From positions 2,620 to 31,173 of the forward strand of contig DJYK01000024.1 of NCBI GenBank assembly GCA_002450095.1: 28,554 nucleotides of DNA, read 5' to 3'. This DNA comes from Mageeibacillus sp. UBA6980 (GTDB lineage Bacteria; Bacillota; Clostridia; Saccharofermentanales; Saccharofermentanaceae). A program made the translations under genes and the position numbers. Each line of letters opens with the position of its first letter. Within the stretch, counting starts at the first letter, position 1. This document shows, piece by piece, positions 1 through 6,247 of this stretch. The notes under the pieces are model-generated. The model saw only the letters and a program-made list of their open reading frames with translations. It was not told the DNA's origin and did no database searches.

Positions 1-52
1 ATCCCCTGTAGGGTCCTCTGTTTTTCCAGATTTATCGGCATTAAGTGGGGAT

Positions 53-82
53 TTGAAGAAAAATTTTCCAAGTATATATACT
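53..82 (+). promoter_or_regulatory. Candidate sigma-A promoter upstream of the sigma-factor operon
   Basis: TTGAAG at 53-58 and TATACT at 77-82, separated by 18 bases (or TATATA at 75-80 with 16). It would start transcription near position 89, about 50 bases before the first small reading frame with a strong ribosome binding site. Bases 1-52 hold no gene that I can see. Confidence 0.45.
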
Positions 83-137
83 TTTCCCTTTCTTGCATCG
101 TCTTATAGGTATAGCGATGAGAAAAGGAGGTTTGAGC

Positions 138-191
138 ATGCGCGCAGTATATGTGTTTGATTGCATAATACAAAAAAGGGGGATACTATGA
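138..191 (+). CDS. Possible 17-residue leader peptide
   Basis: A tiny frame, MRAVYVFDCIIQKRGIL, lies 7 bases behind AAAAGGAGG (122-130), one of the best ribosome binding sites in the window. Its TGA stop (189-191) overlaps the ATG (188-190) of the next small frame, an arrangement typical of translational coupling. An in-frame ATG at 117 would add seven residues but has no ribosome binding site. I recognise no family. The peptide may have no function of its own and may simply deliver ribosomes to the next frame. Existence as a translated unit is inferred only from the ribosome binding site and the overlap. Confidence 0.35.
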   Translation: MRAVYVFDCIIQKRGIL

Positions 192-337
192 ACGGAAATG
201 AGAACACTTCTGATAAACTTCCGTTTTTGACAAGGTTTTTCAGAGCAGTATCTTTGGGGTTGAAGATTCCCCAAAAAAGTGAAAACAGACTTAATGCTTT
301 TATAGAAGAGAAAAGAGGACAAAATGAACAGGAATGA
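188..337 (+). CDS. 49-residue small protein sharing a motif with the downstream sigma factor
   Basis: The ATG at 188 has AAAAAAGGGGGA just upstream, and the TGA at 335-337 overlaps the first codons of the sigma-factor gene (ATG 324), so the two are probably translationally coupled. Residues 11-28 read LPFLTRFFRAVSLGLKIP; the sigma protein has VPFLTRFFNATSDSINLP at residues 207-224, ten identities in eighteen. No membrane segment is predicted; the motif could form an amphipathic helix. Two readings are possible: a real regulatory peptide using the same contact as the sigma linker, or the remnant of a second, deleted sigma gene copy. The intact start, ribosome binding site and overlaps favour a translated product. 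No named family is known to me. Confidence 0.6.
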   Translation: MNGNENTSDKLPFLTRFFRAVSLGLKIPQKSENRLNAFIEEKRGQNEQE

Positions 338-2213
338 TAATATCTTTGATGAATATGTAACGCTCTTGTCCAGGTACAGAGCCGGAGATGAGACTGCATT
401 CGAAGAGATCTACAGAAAGTCTGAGCGTATGGTATATACCGTGTGCTTCGGGATCCTTAAAAACGAAGAGGACGCCTATGATGCCATGCAGGATACCTAT
501 ATTACTGTCTATAAGAAGTTAGACAGTCTTAAGGATGACAAGTCTTTTGTATCCTGGCTCAAAACGGTTGCGACAACCAAGTCGTTGGATGCATACAAGA
601 AAAAGAAGGGCGATGTCTCTTACGATGATGCTGTTGCCGTGGATGAGAGCCTTCAGCTTGACGATAATCTCGAGACTTTACCGGATGCCTACATTATGGA
701 GACGACCAAGAGGGAGGCTCTGGACAAGCTTATCAGGGAAGTGCTGAGCGACGTTCAGTATCAGACGATACATATGTTTTACTACTCCGGATTCAGCATT
801 GAAAAGATAGCGGAGATGATGGAATGTCCGCCCGGAACAGTCAAAGCGAGACTTAAGTCGGCAAGAGTCAAGATCAAGGAAGGCGTAAAAAAATACGAAA
901 AGGACAACAAGGATGCATTCGCTGTCGCTTCAACGTCAGGTGTTCCTTTCCTTACAAGATTCTTCAATGCGACTTCCGACAGTATCAATTTGCCGATGGG
1001 GGATATATCAGCGATTACCGGATCTTCCGAAGGACCGATAAAGGAGACTGCCGTTCCGTCCGCAGCCGATAAAGGCACAAAGAGCGTGAAGAAAGGTCCG
1101 TTATCGAATACAGCCTCTAAGGCGCTGCTGACAGGGGTTGTCGCCGTTGTCGTAATAGCGGCCATATTCGGCATTGTAAAGCTTATCAGACCTCAAGTCG
1201 ACAGTCCGGCACAGACGAGTGTTACCTCGGAAGGAACGCCCACGCCGACCCCGACTCCTGCACCTGTGACTGTCAATGTGTTTGATTATATCGATGTTAC
1301 ATTCAGCGGGATGAACAGACGCGGATCCTGTGATGTTTACATCGACCCCGATATGCCTGTCGAGGGTCTGTCGTTAAGCACGCAGAAGGGAGGCGGTGTC
1401 GAAAGGACCTGGGAAATCACGGGTAGTTCAACGGATGAGCCTCAAATAACTATATCAGGTGTCCAGAATGGTGACGAGATCACGATTGCTGTAGTCGGAG
1501 ATTACGAAGGCTTTATAATCGAGCCTTCCGAGATGACATATGTAGCTGACGGTCTGTCAAGATTTGTAAGTGTGAATGGGTCGGAAACATTTATGTATTG
1601 GTTGGATAAAGGGATGCACCTGTTCCCGTTCCCGGAGCCTTCCGTTACCATAGACGACCTTGATACCACAGCAATAAACGATGAACTTGCAGGACACGTC
1701 GGATTGGATTATCAGGGACGTGCTTTCCGTTACTACTACTATAATATAGGGGAGGAGTATCTGTCTCTTCTGATGTGTTATACGGATAACGGCGGGGAGT
1801 ATTATGAGATCGGAAATATCGATTATGAGACCGGCGAGATAACTTGGGAAGCAGATGCACAGTATCCTGACTGGGCGCCTCGTATTACGGTGGACGGCAA
1901 CGAGGCTCAGACCGGAAGCGGAACATCGGTTCCGAATGTTCATATTGCCGGATTTGATTCAGCAGATTTTATCGTTGAACTCTGGGATCACCGCGATGTT
2001 GGAGATAGTTATTCGGATATACAGGATTATTCGTATATCATCAACGATGATACAGTTGAGATCTATATACATTTCTCAAGATATATAGACCCTGAATGGT
2101 ACGATACCGGTAATTATGATGTCGAAGAGCATTATGACATTGCTTCTATCGATATCAACACGGGTGAAGTAACATGGACCGATGATGTAGAAAATGCACC
2201 TGACTGGGCCTGA
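324..2213 (+). CDS. ECF-type RNA polymerase sigma factor fused to a membrane anchor and extracytoplasmic domain
   Basis: 629 residues, against about 160-200 for an ordinary ECF sigma factor. Residues 12-95 match sigma region 2, with the helix around AYDAMQDTYITVYKKL (51-66). Residues 130-188 match region 4, with a helix-turn-helix at FSIEKIAEMMECPPGTVKARL (157-177, in two parts). A PFLTRFF motif follows at 208-214, then one membrane helix (about 267-288) and a Thr/Pro linker (304-314). The remaining 310 residues should lie outside the membrane. That part ends in two related blocks, each closing with D-x2-TGE-[IV]-[TW]W and then PDWA (about 488-518 and 598-629). The fusion suggests a sigma factor held at the membrane by its own tail and perhaps freed or activated by an external signal; that is inference. 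Targets are unknown. Two small upstream frames overlap it head to tail. Confidence 0.85.
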   Translation: MNRNDNIFDEYVTLLSRYRAGDETAFEEIYRKSERMVYTVCFGILKNEEDAYDAMQDTYITVYKKLDSLKDDKSFVSWLKTVATTKSLDAYKKKKGDVSYDDAVAVDESLQLDDNLETLPDAYIMETTKREALDKLIREVLSDVQYQTIHMFYYSGFSIEKIAEMMECPPGTVKARLKSARVKIKEGVKKYEKDNKDAFAVASTSGVPFLTRFFNATSDSINLPMGDISAITGSSEGPIKETAVPSAADKGTKSVKKGPLSNTASKALLTGVVAVVVIAAIFGIVKLIRPQVDSPAQTSVTSEGTPTPTPTPAPVTVNVFDYIDVTFSGMNRRGSCDVYIDPDMPVEGLSLSTQKGGGVERTWEITGSSTDEPQITISGVQNGDEITIAVVGDYEGFIIEPSEMTYVADGLSRFVSVNGSETFMYWLDKGMHLFPFPEPSVTIDDLDTTAINDELAGHVGLDYQGRAFRYYYYNIGEEYLSLLMCYTDNGGEYYEIGNIDYETGEITWEADAQYPDWAPRITVDGNEAQTGSGTSVPNVHIAGFDSADFIVELWDHRDVGDSYSDIQDYSYIINDDTVEIYIHFSRYIDPEWYDTGNYDVEEHYDIASIDINTGEVTWTDDVENAPDWA

Positions 2214-2264
2214 AGATGAAAGTATAGGTTGAAGAGGTCTTCCGGTATTTTTAAGCGCGATTAG

Positions 2265-2273
2265 TGTTAGAAT
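2265..2273 (+). promoter_or_regulatory. Extended -10 promoter predicting a leaderless mRNA for the HAD gene
   Basis: TG-t-TAGAAT ends 7 bases before the ATG at 2281. Transcription would begin at or next to the A of the start codon, and no Shine-Dalgarno sequence is present. No good -35 box is seen at 16-18 bases, as is usual for extended -10 promoters. Confidence 0.6.
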
Positions 2274-2280
2274 TATATCC

Positions 2281-2928
2281 ATGAATGATTACGATATAAT
2301 AATCTACGATCTCGACGGTACGATCTGGGATTCGATCCCGGTCATCATGCAGTCCTTTAAGCACGCTTATGATGAAGTGTTCGGGTACTGCCCGAGATCA
2401 GATGAAGACCTGATGAGCTATATCGGAAGACCTCTGACCGATACTTTCGCGATACACGATGAAGAGACTTCGAGGAAACTTCTCGATTCATATCTTACTT
2501 ATAATCACATGCTCCTCGGAAAGGATTCCATACCGATGTTCCCGGGGGTTAAGGAAGACCTTTTTATGCTTAAGAAGAAGGGCATACGCCAGGGCGTCGT
2601 GACGAGCAAGAGACACGAAGCGGCGGATGTTACGCTTAAGTTTAAAGGACTGTGGGATTTCTTCGACGTGTACCTTTGTAAGGAGGATACGGTCAGGCAT
2701 AAGCCTGACGGCGAGCCTCTTATAATCGCTGCAGAGAAGGCGGGAATCTCGGATATGAGCCGCGTCCTTTATGTCGGCGATGCGATGCCCGATGCCCTCT
2801 GTGCGAAGAACGCGGGAGCGGGATTTGCCCTCGTAGCCTGGTCTTCAATGGATAAGGAAGCGATAATGAAAGCGGCGCCGGAAGGATCGTTCGTGATAGA
2901 TTCGATCGCGAATATACTGGAGCATTAA
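2281..2928 (+). CDS. HAD-superfamily hydrolase, phosphoglycolate-phosphatase-like
   Basis: 215 residues, the usual size for this group. Motif I is DLDGTIWDS with nucleophile Asp10 and acid Asp12; motif II is VVTSK with Thr108; the motif III lysine is Lys141; motif IV is YVGDAMPD with Asp167 and Asp171. A helical C1 cap lies between motifs I and II (about 17-85). Enzymes of this type remove phosphate from small metabolites such as phosphoglycolate, sugar phosphates or pyrophosphate in the cytoplasm. The exact substrate cannot be told from sequence. The chosen ATG gives the standard N terminus with the DxD motif at residue 10. The gene stands alone between the sigma gene and tRNA-Gly and is probably translated from a leaderless message. 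Confidence 0.85.
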   Translation: MNDYDIIIYDLDGTIWDSIPVIMQSFKHAYDEVFGYCPRSDEDLMSYIGRPLTDTFAIHDEETSRKLLDSYLTYNHMLLGKDSIPMFPGVKEDLFMLKKKGIRQGVVTSKRHEAADVTLKFKGLWDFFDVYLCKEDTVRHKPDGEPLIIAAEKAGISDMSRVLYVGDAMPDALCAKNAGAGFALVAWSSMDKEAIMKAAPEGSFVIDSIANILEH

Positions 2929-2979
2929 AGGTTAAGAACATCTTTCCCGAAGAATTCCGAAGAATGTTTGAAGTTGCGG

Positions 2980-3008
2980 TTGACAAAATCAAACCTCGCT
3001 CATATAAT
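2980..3008 (+). promoter_or_regulatory. Consensus sigma-A promoter of tRNA-Gly
   Basis: Perfect TTGACA (2980-2985), 17-base spacer, perfect TATAAT (3003-3008). Initiation is expected a few bases before the tRNA at 3019. Confidence 0.93.
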
Positions 3009-3018
3009 AATCAGGCAC

Positions 3019-3094
3019 GCGGGATTAACTCAGTGGTAGAGTGTCACCTTGCCAAGGTGAAAGTCGCGAGTTCAAGTCTCGTATCCCGCTCCAC
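3019..3094 (+). tRNA. tRNA-Gly (GCC)
   Basis: 76 bases with encoded CCA. The acceptor stem pairs GCGGGAT with ATCCCGC, followed by discriminator T and CCA at 3092-3094. The anticodon stem TCACC/GGTGA closes the loop TTGCCAA, with anticodon GCC at 3051-3053. The T loop TTCAAGT and its stem are intact. It is transcribed alone, between a consensus promoter and its own terminator. Confidence 0.97.
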
Positions 3095-3099
3095 ATTGA

Positions 3100-3126
3100 C
3101 CTCGAAGATTCTTCGAGGTTTTTCTT
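3100..3126 (+). terminator. Rho-independent terminator after tRNA-Gly
   Basis: A 9-base-pair stem, ACCTCGAAG / CTTCGAGGT, with a three-base loop is followed directly by a T-rich run. Confidence 0.9.
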
Positions 3127-3155
3127 TGTCATTAACATTTGTCCCGGAATATGAT
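3126..3155 (+). promoter_or_regulatory. Promoter of the SGNH/DUF218 lipoprotein pair
   Basis: TTGTCA (3126-3131), 18-base spacer, TATGAT (3150-3155), each five of six matches to consensus. The -10 box overlaps an in-frame ATG at 3151, so that ATG cannot be the usual start of translation; this supports the GTG at 3181. Confidence 0.6.
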
Positions 3156-3180
3156 AAAAATAAATTCGGGGGCAGTTGAA

Positions 3181-3894
3181 GTGGATTCAAACAGGCATCA
3201 TATCGGTAAAGGCATCTTGGCGGCAGTACTCGCGTCTTCTGCGGTATTGTCAGGCTGTTCGTTATTCGATATTAGTGAGCCTACGTTCGAGACTGCCGCG
3301 CCTCGTCATTATCAGGCGGGGGACAGTCCGGATACATTATCGGTTACTTTGGAGTCGGTCGATTCCACTGATCCTTCCAATCCTTATATGGCATCGGATT
3401 CGCTTGATTTCAGTAATTTTGTTTTTGTAGGTGATTCGAGGACTGTCGGAATGGGACAGTTGCTCGATCTCGAGACTATTGCTGAAGTAGGCGTGGGATA
3501 CTCCTTCCTTCAGGCTCACTACAATGAGATATTGGAACTTGAAGACTGCAATATAGTCTTCAATCTCGGCGTAAACGATCTGTCACATGTCGACGAATAT
3601 ATCGAGTTCTTCCAGCGCATCCCCGAAGAGTTCGCGTTTGATAACCATCTCTATGTGGTATCGGTCAATCCCACTTCCGGACCTTATGCGAGCATGAATG
3701 CCGACATCGATTACTTCAATGTGCAGTTGTCGGACAGCCTGCCGAGTACGATAAAGTGGATAGATACCTGCTCGTTCCTGAGGGAAGCGGGATTCGGTTC
3801 TCCGGACGGCCTTCACTATGATCAGCAGACATACGAGACGATAGCAAATCTTATCTACAATAATGTAATGCTCTATCAGAGTTTGGGATACTGA
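3181..3894 (+). CDS. SGNH/GDSL-hydrolase-like lipoprotein
   Basis: 237 residues from GTG 3181. I prefer this start because GGGGG lies 8 bases upstream and a promoter -10 box covers the alternative ATG at 3151 (a TTG at 3139 is also in frame). The N terminus is a lipoprotein signal with lipobox LSGC (Cys26). An SGNH fold follows: block I FVFVGDSRTVG with Ser86, block III LGVNDLS with Asn132, block V DGLH with Asp209 and His212. Such enzymes hydrolyse esters, often removing acyl groups from cell-wall or capsular sugars. The protein should sit on the outer face of the membrane. Its stop overlaps the start of the next gene by one base, so the two lipoproteins are made together. The substrate is unknown. 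Confidence 0.82.
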   Translation: MDSNRHHIGKGILAAVLASSAVLSGCSLFDISEPTFETAAPRHYQAGDSPDTLSVTLESVDSTDPSNPYMASDSLDFSNFVFVGDSRTVGMGQLLDLETIAEVGVGYSFLQAHYNEILELEDCNIVFNLGVNDLSHVDEYIEFFQRIPEEFAFDNHLYVVSVNPTSGPYASMNADIDYFNVQLSDSLPSTIKWIDTCSFLREAGFGSPDGLHYDQQTYETIANLIYNNVMLYQSLGY

Positions 3895-4886
3895 TGAAGG
3901 GGAAGAACGGTCTTCGGGTATTTATATCGTTGGCTGTCGCGCTGTGCGTCACTTCCTGTGAAGTGGTCGAGGTCGCTCCGGCTGCTGAGACTTCGGATAG
4001 TTCTTTTACGGAAAGCGTCAATGAAGTGCCTTCCGAGCCTTCACAGACAGAGGCTCCGATCACGTTCGATCTTGGGGAAAGCAGCGTTAATGAGGATAAT
4101 TACGATAACTTCACAACATTACTCACGGAGCTTGTTTATGCTTATGAGGATCCCGGGGAAGACAGAAGCGGGATCATAGATGAAATAATTCAGGCTATAC
4201 GTGATATCGACCCTGCGGACGGTGATATCGCGCAGGCTGTAGCGGATATCTGGGAGGACTGTTTTACGGCCCCTGATGATGAACTTCTGATGGCGGGGAC
4301 AGACGATGCTTCTTTATCTGATTCGGGGATTCCGGATTCGCCGTCTCACGCGATCGTGATACTCGGGTTTGAGCTTAAGAACGGGCAGATGCAGGACGAG
4401 CTTATCGGAAGACTTCAAGCGGCCGCCGTCCTTGCCGAGGCTTTCCCCGAGACATACATCGTCTGCTCGGGAGGCGCGACCGGCGAGAACAACACTTCAG
4501 GCAATACCGAAGCGGGACTCATGCGTGACTACCTTATAGAGGAATGCGGGATCACTCCGTCGAGGATCTTCGCCGATGAGGAGGCAATGACGACTGCGGA
4601 CAATGCGGTAAATACCTACCGGATCCTGCTCGAAAACGACATTCATTCGATCACAATAGTAACGTCTTCCTATCATATGCGCTGGGGGCAGGCCGTCTAC
4701 CGCACGGTGGGCGAGCTTTACTTCGATCAGACAGGGATAGAGGTCACGAGTATAGGTAATTTCTGTTTTGATACCGAGCCTTCCTCGGATATTCTCAGGA
4801 GAGGCGACAGATTTGCGGCGAGGCAGATCGGACAAATCATCGGCATTCCCGAAGATTTCTTACAGTCTTTACCATCGCTTTACTGA
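3894..4886 (+). CDS. YdcF/SanA-like DUF218 lipoprotein
   Basis: 330 residues. The N terminus is a lipoprotein signal with lipobox VTSC (Cys22), then an acidic, Ser/Thr-rich linker. A DUF218 (YdcF/ElyC/SanA) domain covers about 152-285. It begins with AIVILG, has SGGATGENN and an acidic E-A-G-L-M helix, and ends with TSSYHMRW. DUF218 proteins are linked to envelope biogenesis and vancomycin tolerance in other bacteria, but their reaction is not settled. Start and stop overlap the SGNH lipoprotein upstream (TGATG), so translation is probably coupled. A lipid-anchored DUF218 domain is less common than membrane-spanning or cytoplasmic forms. The TGA stop lies inside the promoter of the thioredoxin gene. 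Confidence 0.82.
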   Translation: MKGKNGLRVFISLAVALCVTSCEVVEVAPAAETSDSSFTESVNEVPSEPSQTEAPITFDLGESSVNEDNYDNFTTLLTELVYAYEDPGEDRSGIIDEIIQAIRDIDPADGDIAQAVADIWEDCFTAPDDELLMAGTDDASLSDSGIPDSPSHAIVILGFELKNGQMQDELIGRLQAAAVLAEAFPETYIVCSGGATGENNTSGNTEAGLMRDYLIEECGITPSRIFADEEAMTTADNAVNTYRILLENDIHSITIVTSSYHMRWGQAVYRTVGELYFDQTGIEVTSIGNFCFDTEPSSDILRRGDRFAARQIGQIIGIPEDFLQSLPSLY

Positions 4887-4892
4887 TATAAT
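4884..4892 (+). promoter_or_regulatory. Extended -10 promoter of thioredoxin
   Basis: TG-a-TATAAT, which contains the stop codon of the DUF218 gene (4884-4886). No convincing -35 box is seen. Transcription should start near 4899, leaving a short leader with GGAGG at 4911-4915. Confidence 0.65.
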
Positions 4893-4923
4893 CTGCTTAT
4901 CAAAACAAACGGAGGTAATGATC

Positions 4924-5247
4924 ATGGCAGTAACAGCTGTTGATAATGATAACTTCAAGACTGAAGTCCTCGAGTCGGATATGCCGGTTCTCGTTGATTT
5001 CTGGGCACCCTGGTGCGGACCTTGCAAGATGCTCGGACCGGTGATCGACCAGATCTCGGAGCAGTACGGCGATAAGCTCAAGTTCTGCAAGTGCAACGTC
5101 GACGATAATACAGATCTCGCTGCATCCTACGGTGTATCGAGCATCCCGGCAGTCAAGATATTCAAGGACGGACAGATCGTATCCGAGTCACTGGGCTTCA
5201 AGCCCCTTCCGGCGATCAAGCAGTTTATTGACGGCGCGATCGGCTGA
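4924..5247 (+). CDS. trxA: Thioredoxin
   Basis: 107 residues, the normal size. The active site WCGPC and the conserved FWAPWCGPCK context are present, with the cis-proline loop SSIPAV. It reduces protein disulfides in the cytoplasm using electrons from thioredoxin reductase, which is not in the window. ATG 4924 is chosen because it lies 8 bases after GGAGG; ATG 4918, also in frame, is only 2 bases away. The frame stays open upstream but without a usable start. The stop codon abuts the stop of the convergent radical-SAM gene with no base between them. An unlinked trx paralogue elsewhere in the genome cannot be excluded. Confidence 0.95.
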   Translation: MAVTAVDNDNFKTEVLESDMPVLVDFWAPWCGPCKMLGPVIDQISEQYGDKLKFCKCNVDDNTDLAASYGVSSIPAVKIFKDGQIVSESLGFKPLPAIKQFIDGAIG

Positions 5248-6171
5248 TCAGTTCTTGAAATTCGGAAGCAGTTCGTCGCCGGAGGCATCGCCCTCCTGAA
5301 CGAACGCATTCGTCTGATCGAGTAATGAGAGATAATCTGCCGCGGCGGCATAATGCCCATGCGGCAGTTTTCTTTTGAGAAAATCCGGAAGGTGCATGTC
5401 CTTGTACTTGTATTCGAGGGGTGTGTATTGGTTCATAAGGCTGATATAGATATCATTCCCGAACTTGCCGCACAGATAGTCCAGGATCTTCTTCGTATCG
5501 AACAGCTTCCCCGGGAGCATCAGGTGTCTTACGATCATTCCCTTACGCATTATTCCGTCGTCTCCGATCACAGAGGGTCCTGTCTGACGGAACATCTCGT
5601 CCAATGCTTTACTGCATACTTCAAAGTAGTCCGGAGCGCCCGCGAGCCGGCCTGACAGTTCGGGCGAGAAGAACTTCATGTCGGGCATATAGATATCGAT
5701 AAGTCCTTCGAGGGTCCTTAGTGAATCAACGCTCTCATATCCTCCGGAATTATAGACAACGGGGATCTTAAGACCGTTTCTCTTTGCCGTCTTTAACGAT
5801 TCTCTGATGCTCGGTATGAAGTGGCCTGAAGTAACGAGGTTAATATTGTGAGCGCCCTGAGACTCCAGATCGAGATATAGATCCGACAATTCTCCGGGCG
5901 CGTATGAGGTTCCTTTGGAGGTGGGACCTCTTGATATGTCGAAGTTCTGGCAGAAGATGCACTTTAAGCTGCATCCTTCGAAAAACACCGCGCCGCTTCC
6001 TCTGACGCCTGTTATCGGCGGTTCTTCGCCCTGATGGAGCATATGGATGTTAACGACCGGGTCAGGTCCCGTTCCGCAGTATCCGCGTTCGCCGTTAATC
6101 CGGTTCACCCCGCATTTTCTCGGGCATATTAGGCAGTTTTCATATTCCGAAGTCAGATTTAAGTCGCGCAT
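5248..6171 (-). CDS. PflX-like radical-SAM protein (pyruvate formate-lyase activating enzyme homologue)
   Basis: 307 residues. The radical-SAM cluster motif is C-x3-C-x2-C at Cys67, Cys71 and Cys74 (EGCSLKCIFCQN). An extra cysteine set sits at the N terminus (CLICPRKCGVN and YCGTG, residues 13-32). This layout fits the PflX family (COG1313), which resembles glycyl-radical activating enzymes but whose substrate is not established. It would use S-adenosylmethionine and a [4Fe-4S] cluster, consistent with an anaerobe. No glycyl-radical enzyme lies nearby. The -10 box TATAAT ends 6 bases before the ATG and there is no ribosome binding site, so a leaderless message is likely. It is divergent from purF and convergent with thioredoxin. 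Confidence 0.85.
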   Translation of the reverse strand: MRDLNLTSEYENCLICPRKCGVNRINGERGYCGTGPDPVVNIHMLHQGEEPPITGVRGSGAVFFEGCSLKCIFCQNFDISRGPTSKGTSYAPGELSDLYLDLESQGAHNINLVTSGHFIPSIRESLKTAKRNGLKIPVVYNSGGYESVDSLRTLEGLIDIYMPDMKFFSPELSGRLAGAPDYFEVCSKALDEMFRQTGPSVIGDDGIMRKGMIVRHLMLPGKLFDTKKILDYLCGKFGNDIYISLMNQYTPLEYKYKDMHLPDFLKRKLPHGHYAAAADYLSLLDQTNAFVQEGDASGDELLPNFKN

Positions 6172-6177
6172 ATGTCA

Positions 6178-6206
6178 ATTATAATATATAGAATCTCGCT
6201 TACTAA
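6178..6206 (-). promoter_or_regulatory. Promoter of the PflX-like gene (leaderless)
   Basis: On the minus strand TATAAT covers 6183-6178, six bases before the ATG at 6171. TTAGTA lies 17 bases upstream (6206-6201) as a weak -35 box. There is no Shine-Dalgarno sequence. Confidence 0.6.
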
Positions 6207-6207
6207 G

Positions 6208-6216
6208 TGTTAAAAT
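6208..6216 (+). promoter_or_regulatory. Extended -10 promoter of purF
   Basis: TG-t-TAAAAT, with a ribosome binding site AAAAAAGGAGG ending 10 bases before the ATG at 6248. It nearly touches the divergent promoter of the radical-SAM gene, so the two polymerases may compete. No PurR-type operator or purine riboswitch fits in the roughly 25-base leader. Confidence 0.5.
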
Positions 6217-6247
6217 CTAACGTGGTAAAAAAGGAGGTCGTAAGAGT

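Noticed and set aside
1246..1265. A short CCGACTCC-like repeat in the sigma gene as a possible DNA repeat element
   Set aside because: It simply encodes the Thr-Pro linker TPTPTPAP after the membrane helix.
2964..3179. A + strand frame of 71 codons covering the tRNA-Gly locus
   Set aside because: It runs through the tRNA promoter, tRNA and terminator; the RNA gene explains the sequence.
3139..3180. Upstream starts (TTG 3139, ATG 3151) for the SGNH lipoprotein
   Set aside because: A good -10 box covers 3150-3155, so the message should begin after these codons; GTG 3181 has a purine-rich site at a proper distance and gives a compact signal peptide.
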